Both the position numbers and the translations under genes were made by a program. A stretch of DNA of 64,000 nt from an uncultured Opitutia bacterium (lineage in GTDB: Bacteria > Verrucomicrobiota > Verrucomicrobiia > Opitutales > Opitutaceae): contig CAIONS010000027.1 of NCBI GenBank assembly GCA_903859715.1, forward strand, positions 56,534-120,533. The letters run 5' to 3'. Below are positions 9,510 through 17,346 of the stretch, one piece after another. The notes beneath the pieces are model-generated. The model made no database searches, was not told where the DNA came from, and saw only the letters and a list, made by a program, of their open reading frames with translations. Position 1 is the first letter of the stretch. Each line of letters opens with the position of its first letter.

Positions 9510-11627
9510 ATGACTTTGTTAGGCCTGCATTGGATCGATTCGCTGATTCTCATCACGTACATCCTCGCGGTCCTGATCATCGGCAAGGTGCATTCCGGGA
9601 ACGTCAAGGGGGAGAACGATTTCTTCCTCGGCGGGCGTTCGCTGGGCAAGTGGTTCCAGTTCTTCCTGAATTTCGGCAACATGACCGACCCGGGCCAGGC
9701 CACGACCACGGCCAGCTCGGTTTACCGGGAAGGGGCGGGCGGTGCCTGGCTCGCGTTGATCACGCTGTTCCTCACGCCGTATTACTGGTTCACGAACGTC
9801 TGGTTCCGTCGGGTCCGCCTGACGACCATGGCCGACATGTTTCAGGACCGGTTTGGCCGGCGCTTCCTCGCCACGCTCTATGCGGTCAGCACCATCCTGC
9901 TGGCGGTCGTGGGCATCGCCGGCGGCAACGTGGTCGCGCTGAAAACCCTTCAGCCCATGATGGTCAAGCCGGTGTCGGCCTACACCGCGGCCGACCAGGA
10001 GAAGGTGAATGAATTCCAGGAATTCTCGCAGCTGAAGAAGGAGCGGCAGGCGGCCTCGCTGCCCGGGGAGAAAGCCTCGCGGTATGAGGTGCTCAAGGGT
10101 CTCTATGACCGGGGCGAACTGCAGCCCTACGTCTCCTATTTGTCGCCGATACCCTTTTATCTGGCCTCGTCGTTGCTGGTCGCGGTCTTTGTCACGCTGG
10201 GCGGGCTCAAGGCCTCCGCGGTCGTGGACGCAGTGCAGGCCGTGCTGGTGATCCTGATTTCGCTGGTCATGATCCCGTTCGGCCTCAGCCGGATCGGCGG
10301 CGTGGCCGGACTGCATGCGAAGGTGCCGGAGGTGATGTTCAATGTCTTTGGCGGCGACAGCTCCAGCGAGTACACGTGGTATTCCATCGGGGCGCTGCTG
10401 CTGGTCCAGCTGGTCGGGATCGTCGGCTCGCAGGCAAACATGGTCATCGCCGGTTCGGCCAAGACGGAGTACGCGGCGCGCGTCGGCGTCGTGACCGGCG
10501 GGTTCAGCAAACGTTTCGTCACGATTGCGTGGTGTTACTGCGGCCTGATCGCGATCGCCCTGTTCGGGCCCAATCTGTCGGACTCCGACCAGACGTGGGG
10601 CCTGCTGACCCGGGCGCTCCTGCCGGTCGGGCTCATCGGCGTGATGATCGTCGGGATCCTCGGGGGCAAACTCGCGCTGCTCGGTTCGGGCTCCGTCGTG
10701 CTGGCGGGGCTTGTGGTGAAGAATCTCTACGAGCCGCTCTTTCCCGGTAAATCGGAACGCCACTACATGGTGGTCGCGCGGCTCGCGGTGCCGATCATGC
10801 TGCTCTTCGGAATCGGTATCGCCCTGTACCTGAACAGCGTCGTGGCGCTCCTGAAATTTGCGATCGTGCTCCTGGTGGTCTGGGGCGTGCCGATCACAGT
10901 GATTTTCCTGTGGCGCCGATTGACGGAGGCCGCGGTGCGGCTGCAGGTGATCCTCACCCTCATTTTCATCGTGGTCATCCCGTGGTCCGTGCCGTGGATC
11001 CCGGCCCTCGCGCAATCCAAGACCCTGACGGCGATGACGCTCGAGCGGACGGTGACGCACACCGTGCCCGCGACTGCCGCTGATGTGGCCGCCGGCCGGG
11101 CGGCCGCAGCCGGGGATCCGGTGACGCAGATCCGGCTGATCGAGCCGGTCTCGGTTTATTTCGAGGAAGGAGTCGTCCATGTGGATGTGCATGACATCCG
11201 CTCGCCGAAGACGGGCGTCGGTCTGTTCCGCGTGGAGGTTTACCTGCTTTCGCTGTGCGGCGTGGACGTGACAAAGTTCAACCCGGCCGGGTTGATGACG
11301 ACCCGCTATCTGGTCGATGCGGTGGTGCCGGTGCTGATTCTCATCGTGGTCAGCCTGCTGACCCAGCCGACCGATCCGAAGCGGACCGCCCGTTTCTACG
11401 CGCGGATGAAGACGCCGGTGGCGCCCACCCTGGAAGAGGACGCGCGGGAAGTGGAGAAAAGCTACGCCGACCCTACGCGGTTTGACGACCAGAAGCTGTT
11501 CCCCCGCTCGAACCTGGAGCTCACAAAATGGAACCGGCAGGACACGCTGGGCTTTCTGGGCTGCTGTACGCTCGTCGGCTTCATCCTACTCTTTTTCAAG
11601 GCTGTGCTTGCCTTCGGCGGCGTGTGA
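9510..11627 (+). CDS. Sodium:solute symporter (SSS family)
   Basis: The 705-residue membrane protein opens with TM1 and GENDFFLGGRSLGKWFQFFLN, the typical SSS N-terminal region. TASSVYREG and the core LeuT-like helices follow. Two hydrophilic insertions are visible: a charged coil at about 155-205 and a beta-rich loop at about 500-580 between late helices. The protein is therefore longer than classic members of about 500 residues. Sodium-coupled uptake of a sugar or organic solute is likely, with the substrate unknown. A sugar-isomerase-like gene follows in the same direction. Confidence 0.85.
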   Translation: MTLLGLHWIDSLILITYILAVLIIGKVHSGNVKGENDFFLGGRSLGKWFQFFLNFGNMTDPGQATTTASSVYREGAGGAWLALITLFLTPYYWFTNVWFRRVRLTTMADMFQDRFGRRFLATLYAVSTILLAVVGIAGGNVVALKTLQPMMVKPVSAYTAADQEKVNEFQEFSQLKKERQAASLPGEKASRYEVLKGLYDRGELQPYVSYLSPIPFYLASSLLVAVFVTLGGLKASAVVDAVQAVLVILISLVMIPFGLSRIGGVAGLHAKVPEVMFNVFGGDSSSEYTWYSIGALLLVQLVGIVGSQANMVIAGSAKTEYAARVGVVTGGFSKRFVTIAWCYCGLIAIALFGPNLSDSDQTWGLLTRALLPVGLIGVMIVGILGGKLALLGSGSVVLAGLVVKNLYEPLFPGKSERHYMVVARLAVPIMLLFGIGIALYLNSVVALLKFAIVLLVVWGVPITVIFLWRRLTEAAVRLQVILTLIFIVVIPWSVPWIPALAQSKTLTAMTLERTVTHTVPATAADVAAGRAAAAGDPVTQIRLIEPVSVYFEEGVVHVDVHDIRSPKTGVGLFRVEVYLLSLCGVDVTKFNPAGLMTTRYLVDAVVPVLILIVVSLLTQPTDPKRTARFYARMKTPVAPTLEEDAREVEKSYADPTRFDDQKLFPRSNLELTKWNRQDTLGFLGCCTLVGFILLFFKAVLAFGGV

Positions 11628-11752
11628 TCGCGAAGAGGCGAAGCCGCGAAGACGGAGCAAAGTTTGGACGGAAGTGGCATCGGCTCCGGGGCAAGCCGTG
11701 ACGCATGATGTGCAGGCTTGGCCCGCGGAATCCGGTGTCCCAAGCTCGGCGC

Positions 11753-12517
11753 ATGATTCATCCCGGGCTGGTCTCCATCACCTTTCGCGCGCTGTCGCCG
11801 GCGCAGATCACCGCGCTCGTGCGCCAGGCGGGCTTGCAGGGAATCGAATGGGGCGGCGACATCCATGTGCCGCATGGCAACACCGCCCGGGCGCGGGAAG
11901 TGCGCGAACTCACGCTGGAGGCGGGCCTGTCGGTCGCGGCCTATGGCAGCTACTACCGCGCGGGCCAGAGCGAGGCGGCCGGGCTGTCGTTCGGGCAGGT
12001 GTTGGACAGCGCCATCGAACTCGGCGCGCCGACGATCCGGGTCTGGGCGGGCGCGGTTGGTTCGGCGTCGGCCAGCCCTGAGCAGCGCATCCAAGTCGTG
12101 TCTGATCTGCGCCGGATCGCCGCCTTGGCGGCGGCAGCGCGGGTGAGCATCTCTCTCGAGTTTCACAATGGCACGCTGACAGACACGGCGGAATCCGCCC
12201 GGTGGCTCCTTGGTGAAGTCGCCCACCCGAACCTTTTCACCTACTGGCAACCGCCGCTGGAGCGCGATCAGGCCGGCAATGTGCAGGACCTGCGTTCGCT
12301 GCTGCCGGTGGTGACGCATCTGCACGTTTATCACTGGCGGCCGGCTTCGACGGAGCGGCTGCCCCTGGCTGACGGCGCGGCGCGTTGGCGGGAATTCCTC
12401 GACGTTGCCGCCGGGGCCCCGGGCGACCGTTATGCGATGCTGGAGTTTGTCGAGCGCGACGCGCCCGAGTGCTTCCTGCGCGACGCCGCGACCCTGAAAT
12501 CCTGGCTCACTCCTTGA
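11753..12517 (+). CDS. Sugar phosphate isomerase/epimerase-like TIM barrel
   Basis: The 254-residue protein belongs to the xylose-isomerase-like (AP endonuclease 2) TIM-barrel superfamily. It shows LVSITFRALSPAQITALVRQ, GLQGIEWGGDIHVPHG, ISLEFHNGTLTD and THLHVYHW, which carry the expected acidic and histidine metal ligands. It probably isomerises or epimerises a sugar derivative, perhaps one imported by the symporter upstream. The ATG at 11753 starts directly on the first barrel strand. Its 3' end overlaps the opposing GNAT gene by 11 nt. Confidence 0.75.
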   Translation: MIHPGLVSITFRALSPAQITALVRQAGLQGIEWGGDIHVPHGNTARAREVRELTLEAGLSVAAYGSYYRAGQSEAAGLSFGQVLDSAIELGAPTIRVWAGAVGSASASPEQRIQVVSDLRRIAALAAAARVSISLEFHNGTLTDTAESARWLLGEVAHPNLFTYWQPPLERDQAGNVQDLRSLLPVVTHLHVYHWRPASTERLPLADGAARWREFLDVAAGAPGDRYAMLEFVERDAPECFLRDAATLKSWLTP

Positions 12518-12941
12518 GCGGCCGGATGAAGTGGTAGGAGGAAATCTTCATCCGCTCGCGGAAGTAAAACCGGTGGGCGTCGAACCGCTGCACGCCGGAG
12601 TCGAGTTCCAGCACATCGCACTCGCGGGAGCGGGCCTGGCCGGCGAGCCAGTCGAGCAACCGGGCGCCATGGCCGCGGGAGCGATGGGTCGTATCGCTCA
12701 CGAGGTCATCCACGTAGAGTGTGTGGCCGGAGAAAAGCTTTTCGTGATACCGGTAGCCGGCGACCGCGCGGACCGTGCCATCCTCCGTGAGCGCGGCGAG
12801 GTGGAATCCCTCGGTCTGCATACGGCGCACACGGGCGACAAACCCGGTTTCGGCCAAATGCGGCCGCAACTGGGCCATGACGGGAAAACAACGGGCGATA
12901 TCGGTGTCGGACTCGGCGAGGGCGATCTGGATCGGGTTCAT
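12507..12941 (-). CDS. GNAT family N-acetyltransferase
   Basis: The 144-residue product has a GNAT core: AVAGYRYHEKLFSGHTLYVD on strands 3-4, then the acetyl-CoA loop SRGHGARLLDWLAGQA, and a C-terminal HRFYFRERMKISSYHF. The acceptor is unknown. The start codon overlaps the stop of the upstream amidotransferase-like gene (ATGA), indicating translational coupling on the minus strand. Confidence 0.85.
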   Translation of the reverse strand: MNPIQIALAESDTDIARCFPVMAQLRPHLAETGFVARVRRMQTEGFHLAALTEDGTVRAVAGYRYHEKLFSGHTLYVDDLVSDTTHRSRGHGARLLDWLAGQARSRECDVLELDSGVQRFDAHRFYFRERMKISSYHFIRPLKE

Positions 12942-13645
12942 GGGGTAAATTCGGCGGCGGCCCGGATCAGGGCCCGGGCGACGGGCGGGATCTCGCCGCG
13001 CAGGGCGGCACGTTCGGACTGAAAAAGCGTGCCGATAAAAAACGGATGAACACTGCGGGGCAGCTCGGCGGCGCGGATTTGCCCGGCTTCGTCAAAGGCG
13101 GTGAAAAGCAGGCCCGCGGTTTCGAGTGCAGTCCGGTAGGCGGCGTTCAGCCCATAACTGCAGTTGTAGCCCTCGGTGGCGGTCTCGCGGCCGTAGATCG
13201 TCCGCAACTGGCTGCCCGGGGTGAAGCGCAGGCTGCCGGACTGGCCCACGAGCGAACAGGCCAGCGCGGAGACCACCGGCTCCTGCCCGGCAGGATTTGT
13301 CTCGGTGGTATCCGCCTCATTCAGTCCCGCGCAGGTGCGGGCGAATTCGATCAGCATGTGCTGAAACCCGCCGCATGAACCGACCAGTGGCCGCCGGGTC
13401 TCGCGCGCCCAGCGGATGGCCGCGAGTGCGCCGGCCATGTTGGCATAAGGACTGGCGGGTACGACCCAGAGGGCCGAATAGTCCGCGAGGTCGCGGGCCG
13501 CATCCTGAATCGAGGTCGTGCGTACCCAGTTCCAGGTCACCTCCCGCTGTTCGGCGGTGCTGGCGAGTTCGAGCGCCCGCGGGATCGCGCGATGCGCGAC
13601 CACCTCGGGTGAAAAATCTCCGACGAGCGCGATGGAGGGTTTCAT
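12938..13645 (-). CDS. CTP synthase C-terminal region-related class I glutamine amidotransferase-like protein
   Basis: The 235-residue protein is a lone glutaminase-like domain. The nucleophile elbow is GSCGGFQHM with cysteine; some family members carry selenocysteine there. The second motif reads HPFFIGTLFQSE, where ordinary amidotransferases have HPEF. The synthetase domain of CTP synthase is absent. Function is unknown. It sits in a tight minus-strand run: EamA exporter (1 nt apart), this gene, then GNAT (ATGA overlap). That arrangement suggests joint handling of a small molecule. Confidence 0.8.
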   Translation of the reverse strand: MKPSIALVGDFSPEVVAHRAIPRALELASTAEQREVTWNWVRTTSIQDAARDLADYSALWVVPASPYANMAGALAAIRWARETRRPLVGSCGGFQHMLIEFARTCAGLNEADTTETNPAGQEPVVSALACSLVGQSGSLRFTPGSQLRTIYGRETATEGYNCSYGLNAAYRTALETAGLLFTAFDEAGQIRAAELPRSVHPFFIGTLFQSERAALRGEIPPVARALIRAAAEFTP

Positions 13646-13646
13646 G

Positions 13647-14567
13647 TCAGGCGGGTTTCGGGGCGGCCTTGCTCTTCTGGGTCGTGATGATGGCGACCGC
13701 GGTGACGATCACGGCAGAAGCCACGAGGGTGCGCCCGGTCACGGGTTCACCGAGGATGAGCCAGCCGAGGAACACGGCAACCATCGGATTAACGTAAGCA
13801 TAGGTGGATGTCCGGGCCGGTGTGCTGTGCTTGAGCAGGTAGACGTACGACGGAAAGGCGATGAGCGAGCCGGCCACCACAAGGTAGCTCCACGCCAGGA
13901 CCGGGCGCAGGGCCAGGTCGGCCTGATGCAGGTCATGCCCCTCGCCGCGCGCGAGACCGAAGAGAAGCATGAGGCCCCCGCCGAGCAGCATCTGGAGCGT
14001 GGCGGCGGTCAGCGGCTCGGCGGGATTCCGGGCATAGCGTGAATAGAGCGAGCCGGTCGACCAACAGAGACAGGAGAACATCAGTCCCGCACAGCGCCAC
14101 GGGTCGAGCGTCACGCCACCCGGCACGCGGCCGCCGAGCAGCAGGACAAGGCCGCCGAAGCCGAGTGCGAGGCCGGTGAACGTTGCCCGTGTGGGCCGGG
14201 CGCCGCGGGGCAGCACCCAGTCGAGCAGCACCATGAACAACGGGCTGACGGAAAGAATGAGGGTGGTGATGCCCGAGGGAATTTTTTGCTCGGCCCACAC
14301 CACGACGCCATTACCGCCGATCAGCAGGAGGGCTCCGATCACGGTGTTGTCGAGCCACTGCCGCCGCGTGGCCCGCGCGCGGCCTTGGAACGCGAGCCAG
14401 CCATACAGCACGAGACCCGCTAACAGAAACCGCGCTCCGGCCATCAGGAAGGGCGGCAAGGTTTCCACGGCGACGCGGATGGCGAGGTACGTGCTGCCCC
14501 AGATCAGCCAGATCGCAGCGAAGGCGAAGATCACAGCGGTGCGGGAAGTGGCGGTGGGCGCGGTCAC
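13647..14567 (-). CDS. EamA/DMT family exporter
   Basis: The 306-residue protein has ten hydrophobic segments in two EamA repeats. Typical motifs are IWGSTYLAIRVAVETLPPF in the first repeat and LKHSTPARTSTYAYVNPMVA with LGEPVTGRT in the second. It resembles YedA-type inner-membrane metabolite exporters. It is the first gene of the three-gene minus-strand run, and its start faces the divergent cysteine-rich protein gene. Confidence 0.88.
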   Translation of the reverse strand: MTAPTATSRTAVIFAFAAIWLIWGSTYLAIRVAVETLPPFLMAGARFLLAGLVLYGWLAFQGRARATRRQWLDNTVIGALLLIGGNGVVVWAEQKIPSGITTLILSVSPLFMVLLDWVLPRGARPTRATFTGLALGFGGLVLLLGGRVPGGVTLDPWRCAGLMFSCLCWSTGSLYSRYARNPAEPLTAATLQMLLGGGLMLLFGLARGEGHDLHQADLALRPVLAWSYLVVAGSLIAFPSYVYLLKHSTPARTSTYAYVNPMVAVFLGWLILGEPVTGRTLVASAVIVTAVAIITTQKSKAAPKPA

Positions 14568-14827
14568 AGGGGGCGCACAGTGAAGACCGGCGCGCGGGCT
14601 GGAAATATCGGATTTCGGCGGGTGCAGAATGGCAGGCGATTGAACTGGGTCATAATTTCGGCGGGTGCGGTCAGCTCACAGATACGGAACATCGAAACTC
14701 AAAGTCCAGAGGCTGGAAAACAGGAGGGACGCAGGCGCGGATTGCTGCGATTTTCCGATTCTTACGAAAGCAGCAGAGACCTCGGGAAAAATTGCGCCGG
14801 CCGGGCGATTCCGTTCGTCTGCGGCTG

Positions 14828-15418
14828 ATGACCGACGCTGAAAACACCTTTGCCGGGCTGGTGAGCGCGATTCTCGAGCGATACTTCCGGCAGAATGCCC
14901 AGCCGGTGCCACCGCCGGCGGAGCGCATGGAATTTGCCGCGCGACTCTGGACAGTGGTGATCGAACGCGGGCTGCCGCGGCCGCTGGCGCCGGCGGAACG
15001 CGGTGAGCCGGGTGAAATGTCCGATGACGAAGTGGCGCCGCTGCGGGAGCGGGCGCTGGGCGGATTCGCGCCCGGGTGGCGCGCCGCGCTGGAGACGCCG
15101 GCGCGGCAGCTGGTGAAAGCGTGCTTTTATCCGGAATTCAAAACCTGCCGGGATTCATTCCGGAAGGTTTCGCCCGATGGTTCCTGTCGCCGGCAGGAAC
15201 TGGCGCGCACGCGCCACCGCGTGAGCGGGGTGCATTGCGTGGACTGTCCGTACTGGGTGACGCTTACACCGGAGCCGCACTTCCAATTTCTCACCCGCGC
15301 CTGGCGGCCCGAGAGCGTTGCGGAACTGGCCGAGCAGCGCGGCGTGTTTTTGCCGGAGGATTTCCGGACGCTGCGGCGCTTCCTGCACGACCAGGCCCGG
15401 GCGGGATCCTTGGCTTGA
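14828..15418 (+). CDS. Hypothetical protein with a possible zinc site
   Basis: The 196-residue product has no family I recognise. The N-terminal half is helical and acidic. Residues ~105-145 hold several cysteines (FKTCRDSFRKVSPDGSCRRQ, then HCVDCPYW), a pattern that could bind zinc. The C-terminal part (LPEDFRTLRRFLHDQAR) is helical. ATG 14828 is used because upstream sequence in this frame is arginine-rich junk. The 260-nt gap upstream contains a direct repeat ATTTCGGCGGGTGC at about 14611 and 14657, and nothing else clear. Confidence 0.65.
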   Translation: MTDAENTFAGLVSAILERYFRQNAQPVPPPAERMEFAARLWTVVIERGLPRPLAPAERGEPGEMSDDEVAPLRERALGGFAPGWRAALETPARQLVKACFYPEFKTCRDSFRKVSPDGSCRRQELARTRHRVSGVHCVDCPYWVTLTPEPHFQFLTRAWRPESVAELAEQRGVFLPEDFRTLRRFLHDQARAGSLA

Positions 15419-15530
15419 GCGCGGCCGCCCCGGACTCGGGGCCGACAGGCGAAACACGGTGGGGGTTTCAACCTATTCCAGCGACTGGTCCGAACTTGGG
15501 AGAATCTACCTATAGTCTTGAAACCACCTC

Positions 15531-16244
15531 GTGCGGGGATTGTGTGATAAGTTCGTGGCCACCCGCGCAGTCATTATCGAGGACGAAGCTGTTTTTCGCC
15601 ATATGCTCAGCATGGCCCTGAGCCGGATGCGCGGTCTGGTGGTGGCCGGCGAATTTGCGGACGGCAAGGTGGGCTTGGATTTTTGCCTGAAGGAAAAACC
15701 CGCGTTGCTGCTGCTCGACCTGTTTCTGCCCGGCATGCACGGTCTGGACATTGTGCGGGAGGTGCGCGCGAAACTGCCCGCGACGCGCATCCTCGTGCTG
15801 ACCGGCCACCCGGATGGCGAATTGCCGGCGCGGTTGATTGCCCAGGGTGTGCACGGCTTCGTGGACAAGGCCGAGCCGCTCAGCTACGTGATGCAGGCGA
15901 TCGAGGCGGTGATGAGTGGCGGGATGTTTTTCGCGACCAATGTGGCGCCCAAGATTGTCACGGCCGACGCGATCGCGGCGGGCAACCTGCCGCACCCTCC
16001 GCCGTCCGCGAAGCCTGCGTCGCTCGCGCCCTCGGTGGAAGCCGTGTCGGTGCTTTCCGGTCGCGAGATCGAGGTCGTGCTGCTCGTGAGCGAGGGCTTT
16101 TCGTCGAAGGAAATCGCCTCCCGGCTCAACCTGAGCGTGCGCACGGTGGAAAAGCACCGCGCGAACATCATGGAGAAAGTCGGCGTGCGCGAAGTCGCGA
16201 GCCTCGTGCGCTGGTGCGTGCAGGCCGGGCTGGTGAAGAACTAG
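15531..16244 (+). CDS. NarL/LuxR-type response regulator
   Basis: The 237-residue protein has a receiver domain with acidic IIEDEA near 15-20, phosphoacceptor D63 in LLLLDLFLPGMHG, and K in GFVDKAEP. It also has a C-terminal LuxR helix-turn-helix (LSGREIEVVLLVSEGFSSKE, LNLSVRTVEKHRANIMEKVG). A Pro/Ala-rich linker joins them. It should be a DNA-binding output of a phosphorelay. The start is a GTG at 15531, with another GTG at 15555 possible; neither has a strong ribosome site. The nearby HPt protein and hybrid kinase are likely partners. Confidence 0.88.
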   Translation: MRGLCDKFVATRAVIIEDEAVFRHMLSMALSRMRGLVVAGEFADGKVGLDFCLKEKPALLLLDLFLPGMHGLDIVREVRAKLPATRILVLTGHPDGELPARLIAQGVHGFVDKAEPLSYVMQAIEAVMSGGMFFATNVAPKIVTADAIAAGNLPHPPPSAKPASLAPSVEAVSVLSGREIEVVLLVSEGFSSKEIASRLNLSVRTVEKHRANIMEKVGVREVASLVRWCVQAGLVKN

Positions 16245-16253
16245 GCGAAAACT

Positions 16254-16338
16254 GGAGCTGCGGCGCCCCCGCCGCGGCCGCCGATAAAATCTTGCGGCCA
16301 GCTCAGTTCAGAACGCGGCGAGGGCGCCGCGTCTCCAG
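16254..16338. repeat. Inverted repeat, CTGGAG...GGCGCC family
   Basis: The left arm begins AACTGGAGCTGCGGCGCCCC and the right arm ends GAGGGCGCCGCGTCTCCAGC. The arms pair with a few mismatches. The element lies between the stops of the response regulator (+) and HPt (-) genes, so it may also end both transcripts. Confidence 0.75.
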
Positions 16339-16347
16339 CAAACCGGC

Positions 16348-16689
16348 TTATGCGCCCTGGTGGGCGAAGGCCCGCAGGGCGACGGCGATGCGCTCGAATT
16401 CCGCGACGGTGGCGGTCACGTCCTCGGGGGTGATGTCGCCGCTGGGTACGGTCATCCGGGCCTCCAGTTCAGCCATGCGGCCGGAAAGCACATCCGCGCC
16501 GACGATATGCGAACTGCTTTTCAGGCTGTGGGCGGCCCGGCGGCGTTGCTCGCGGTCGCCGGACTTGAGGTCCGCCAGCACCGTGGGAAAATTTCCCAGG
16601 AACATATCCACCAGCTCGCGCGCCGAGTCCTCGCCGAGCGAAGAGCTCAGCTCGGCGATGGCGGCGTTGGGTGGAGGCACAAGGCTCAT
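16348..16689 (-). CDS. Hpt domain phosphotransfer protein
   Basis: The 113-residue four-helix protein carries the phosphorylatable histidine H54 in RRRAAHSLKSSSHIVGA, preceded by LVDMFLGNFPTVLADLKSG, which is the classic Hpt pattern. A longer open frame exists upstream, but ATG 16689 gives exactly one Hpt domain. It probably shuttles phosphate from the hybrid kinase receiver at 17347-20259 to the NarL-type regulator at 15531-16244. Confidence 0.85.
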   Translation of the reverse strand: MSLVPPPNAAIAELSSSLGEDSARELVDMFLGNFPTVLADLKSGDREQRRRAAHSLKSSSHIVGADVLSGRMAELEARMTVPSGDITPEDVTATVAEFERIAVALRAFAHQGA

Positions 16690-16760
16690 ACAGCCGGATG
16701 CTAGGTCAGCCGCCGGAGAGACTGCAATCCCTCCCCGCGTTAATTCCGAGAAAAAGGAGT

Positions 16761-17237
16761 TCAGGCATGCCGGGCGAGGGCCGCGCCGCTCAGGCGGCAG
16801 ATGGTCCAGTCGGTTTTGCGCTCGGCGCCGAGCGATTCGTAGAAGTCGATGGCCGGCTGGTTCCAGTCGAGGACCGTCCATTCCATGCGGCCGCACCCGC
16901 GCTGGTTGGCGAGGCGGGCGAGGTGGAGGAGCAGCGCCTTGCCGATGCCCTGGCCGCGGAATTCGGGCAGGACGAAGAGGTCCTCGAGGTAGAGGCCCGG
17001 CCGGGCGAGGAACGTCGAGTAGTTGGTGAAGAAGATCGCGCACCCGGCGGGCGCGCCGGCGGGGGTGAAGGCGAGCAGGCACTCCGCGGCGGGCCGCGGA
17101 CCGAAGAGCGTGACGGAGAGTTTCTCTTCCGTGGCCTCGACCTCGTGCAGCAGTTTCTCGTAGGCGGCGAGGCCCCGGACGAGGGTGAGGATCAGCGGGA
17201 CGTCGGCAGCAACGGCGGGGCGGATAAGCGGCGGCAT
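16761..17237 (-). CDS. GNAT acetyltransferase, diamine/SSAT-like
   Basis: The 158-residue product resembles the spermidine/spermine N1-acetyltransferase-like branch. It has YLEDLFVLPEFRGQGIGKAL as the acetyl-CoA loop and GRMEWTVLDWNQPAIDFYES near the end. The acceptor may be an amine or amino acid. The ATG at 17237 begins MPPLIRPAVAADVPLI, the usual start of the family. It is divergent from the hybrid kinase. Confidence 0.85.
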   Translation of the reverse strand: MPPLIRPAVAADVPLILTLVRGLAAYEKLLHEVEATEEKLSVTLFGPRPAAECLLAFTPAGAPAGCAIFFTNYSTFLARPGLYLEDLFVLPEFRGQGIGKALLLHLARLANQRGCGRMEWTVLDWNQPAIDFYESLGAERKTDWTICRLSGAALARHA

Positions 17238-17346
17238 GATGCCGCCTGAAGGCGCCGCGGCGGGGAGGAAAGTCAAGCCGCCGGCGGGCTTTGCCCCTCG
17301 ACAATCTGGAAGCCGCCCGGATATTGGCGCGACTTCCGCCATTGGT

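Noticed and set aside
12938..13645. Selenocysteine in the amidotransferase-like protein
   Set aside because: The nucleophile codon is an ordinary cysteine codon, not in-frame TGA.
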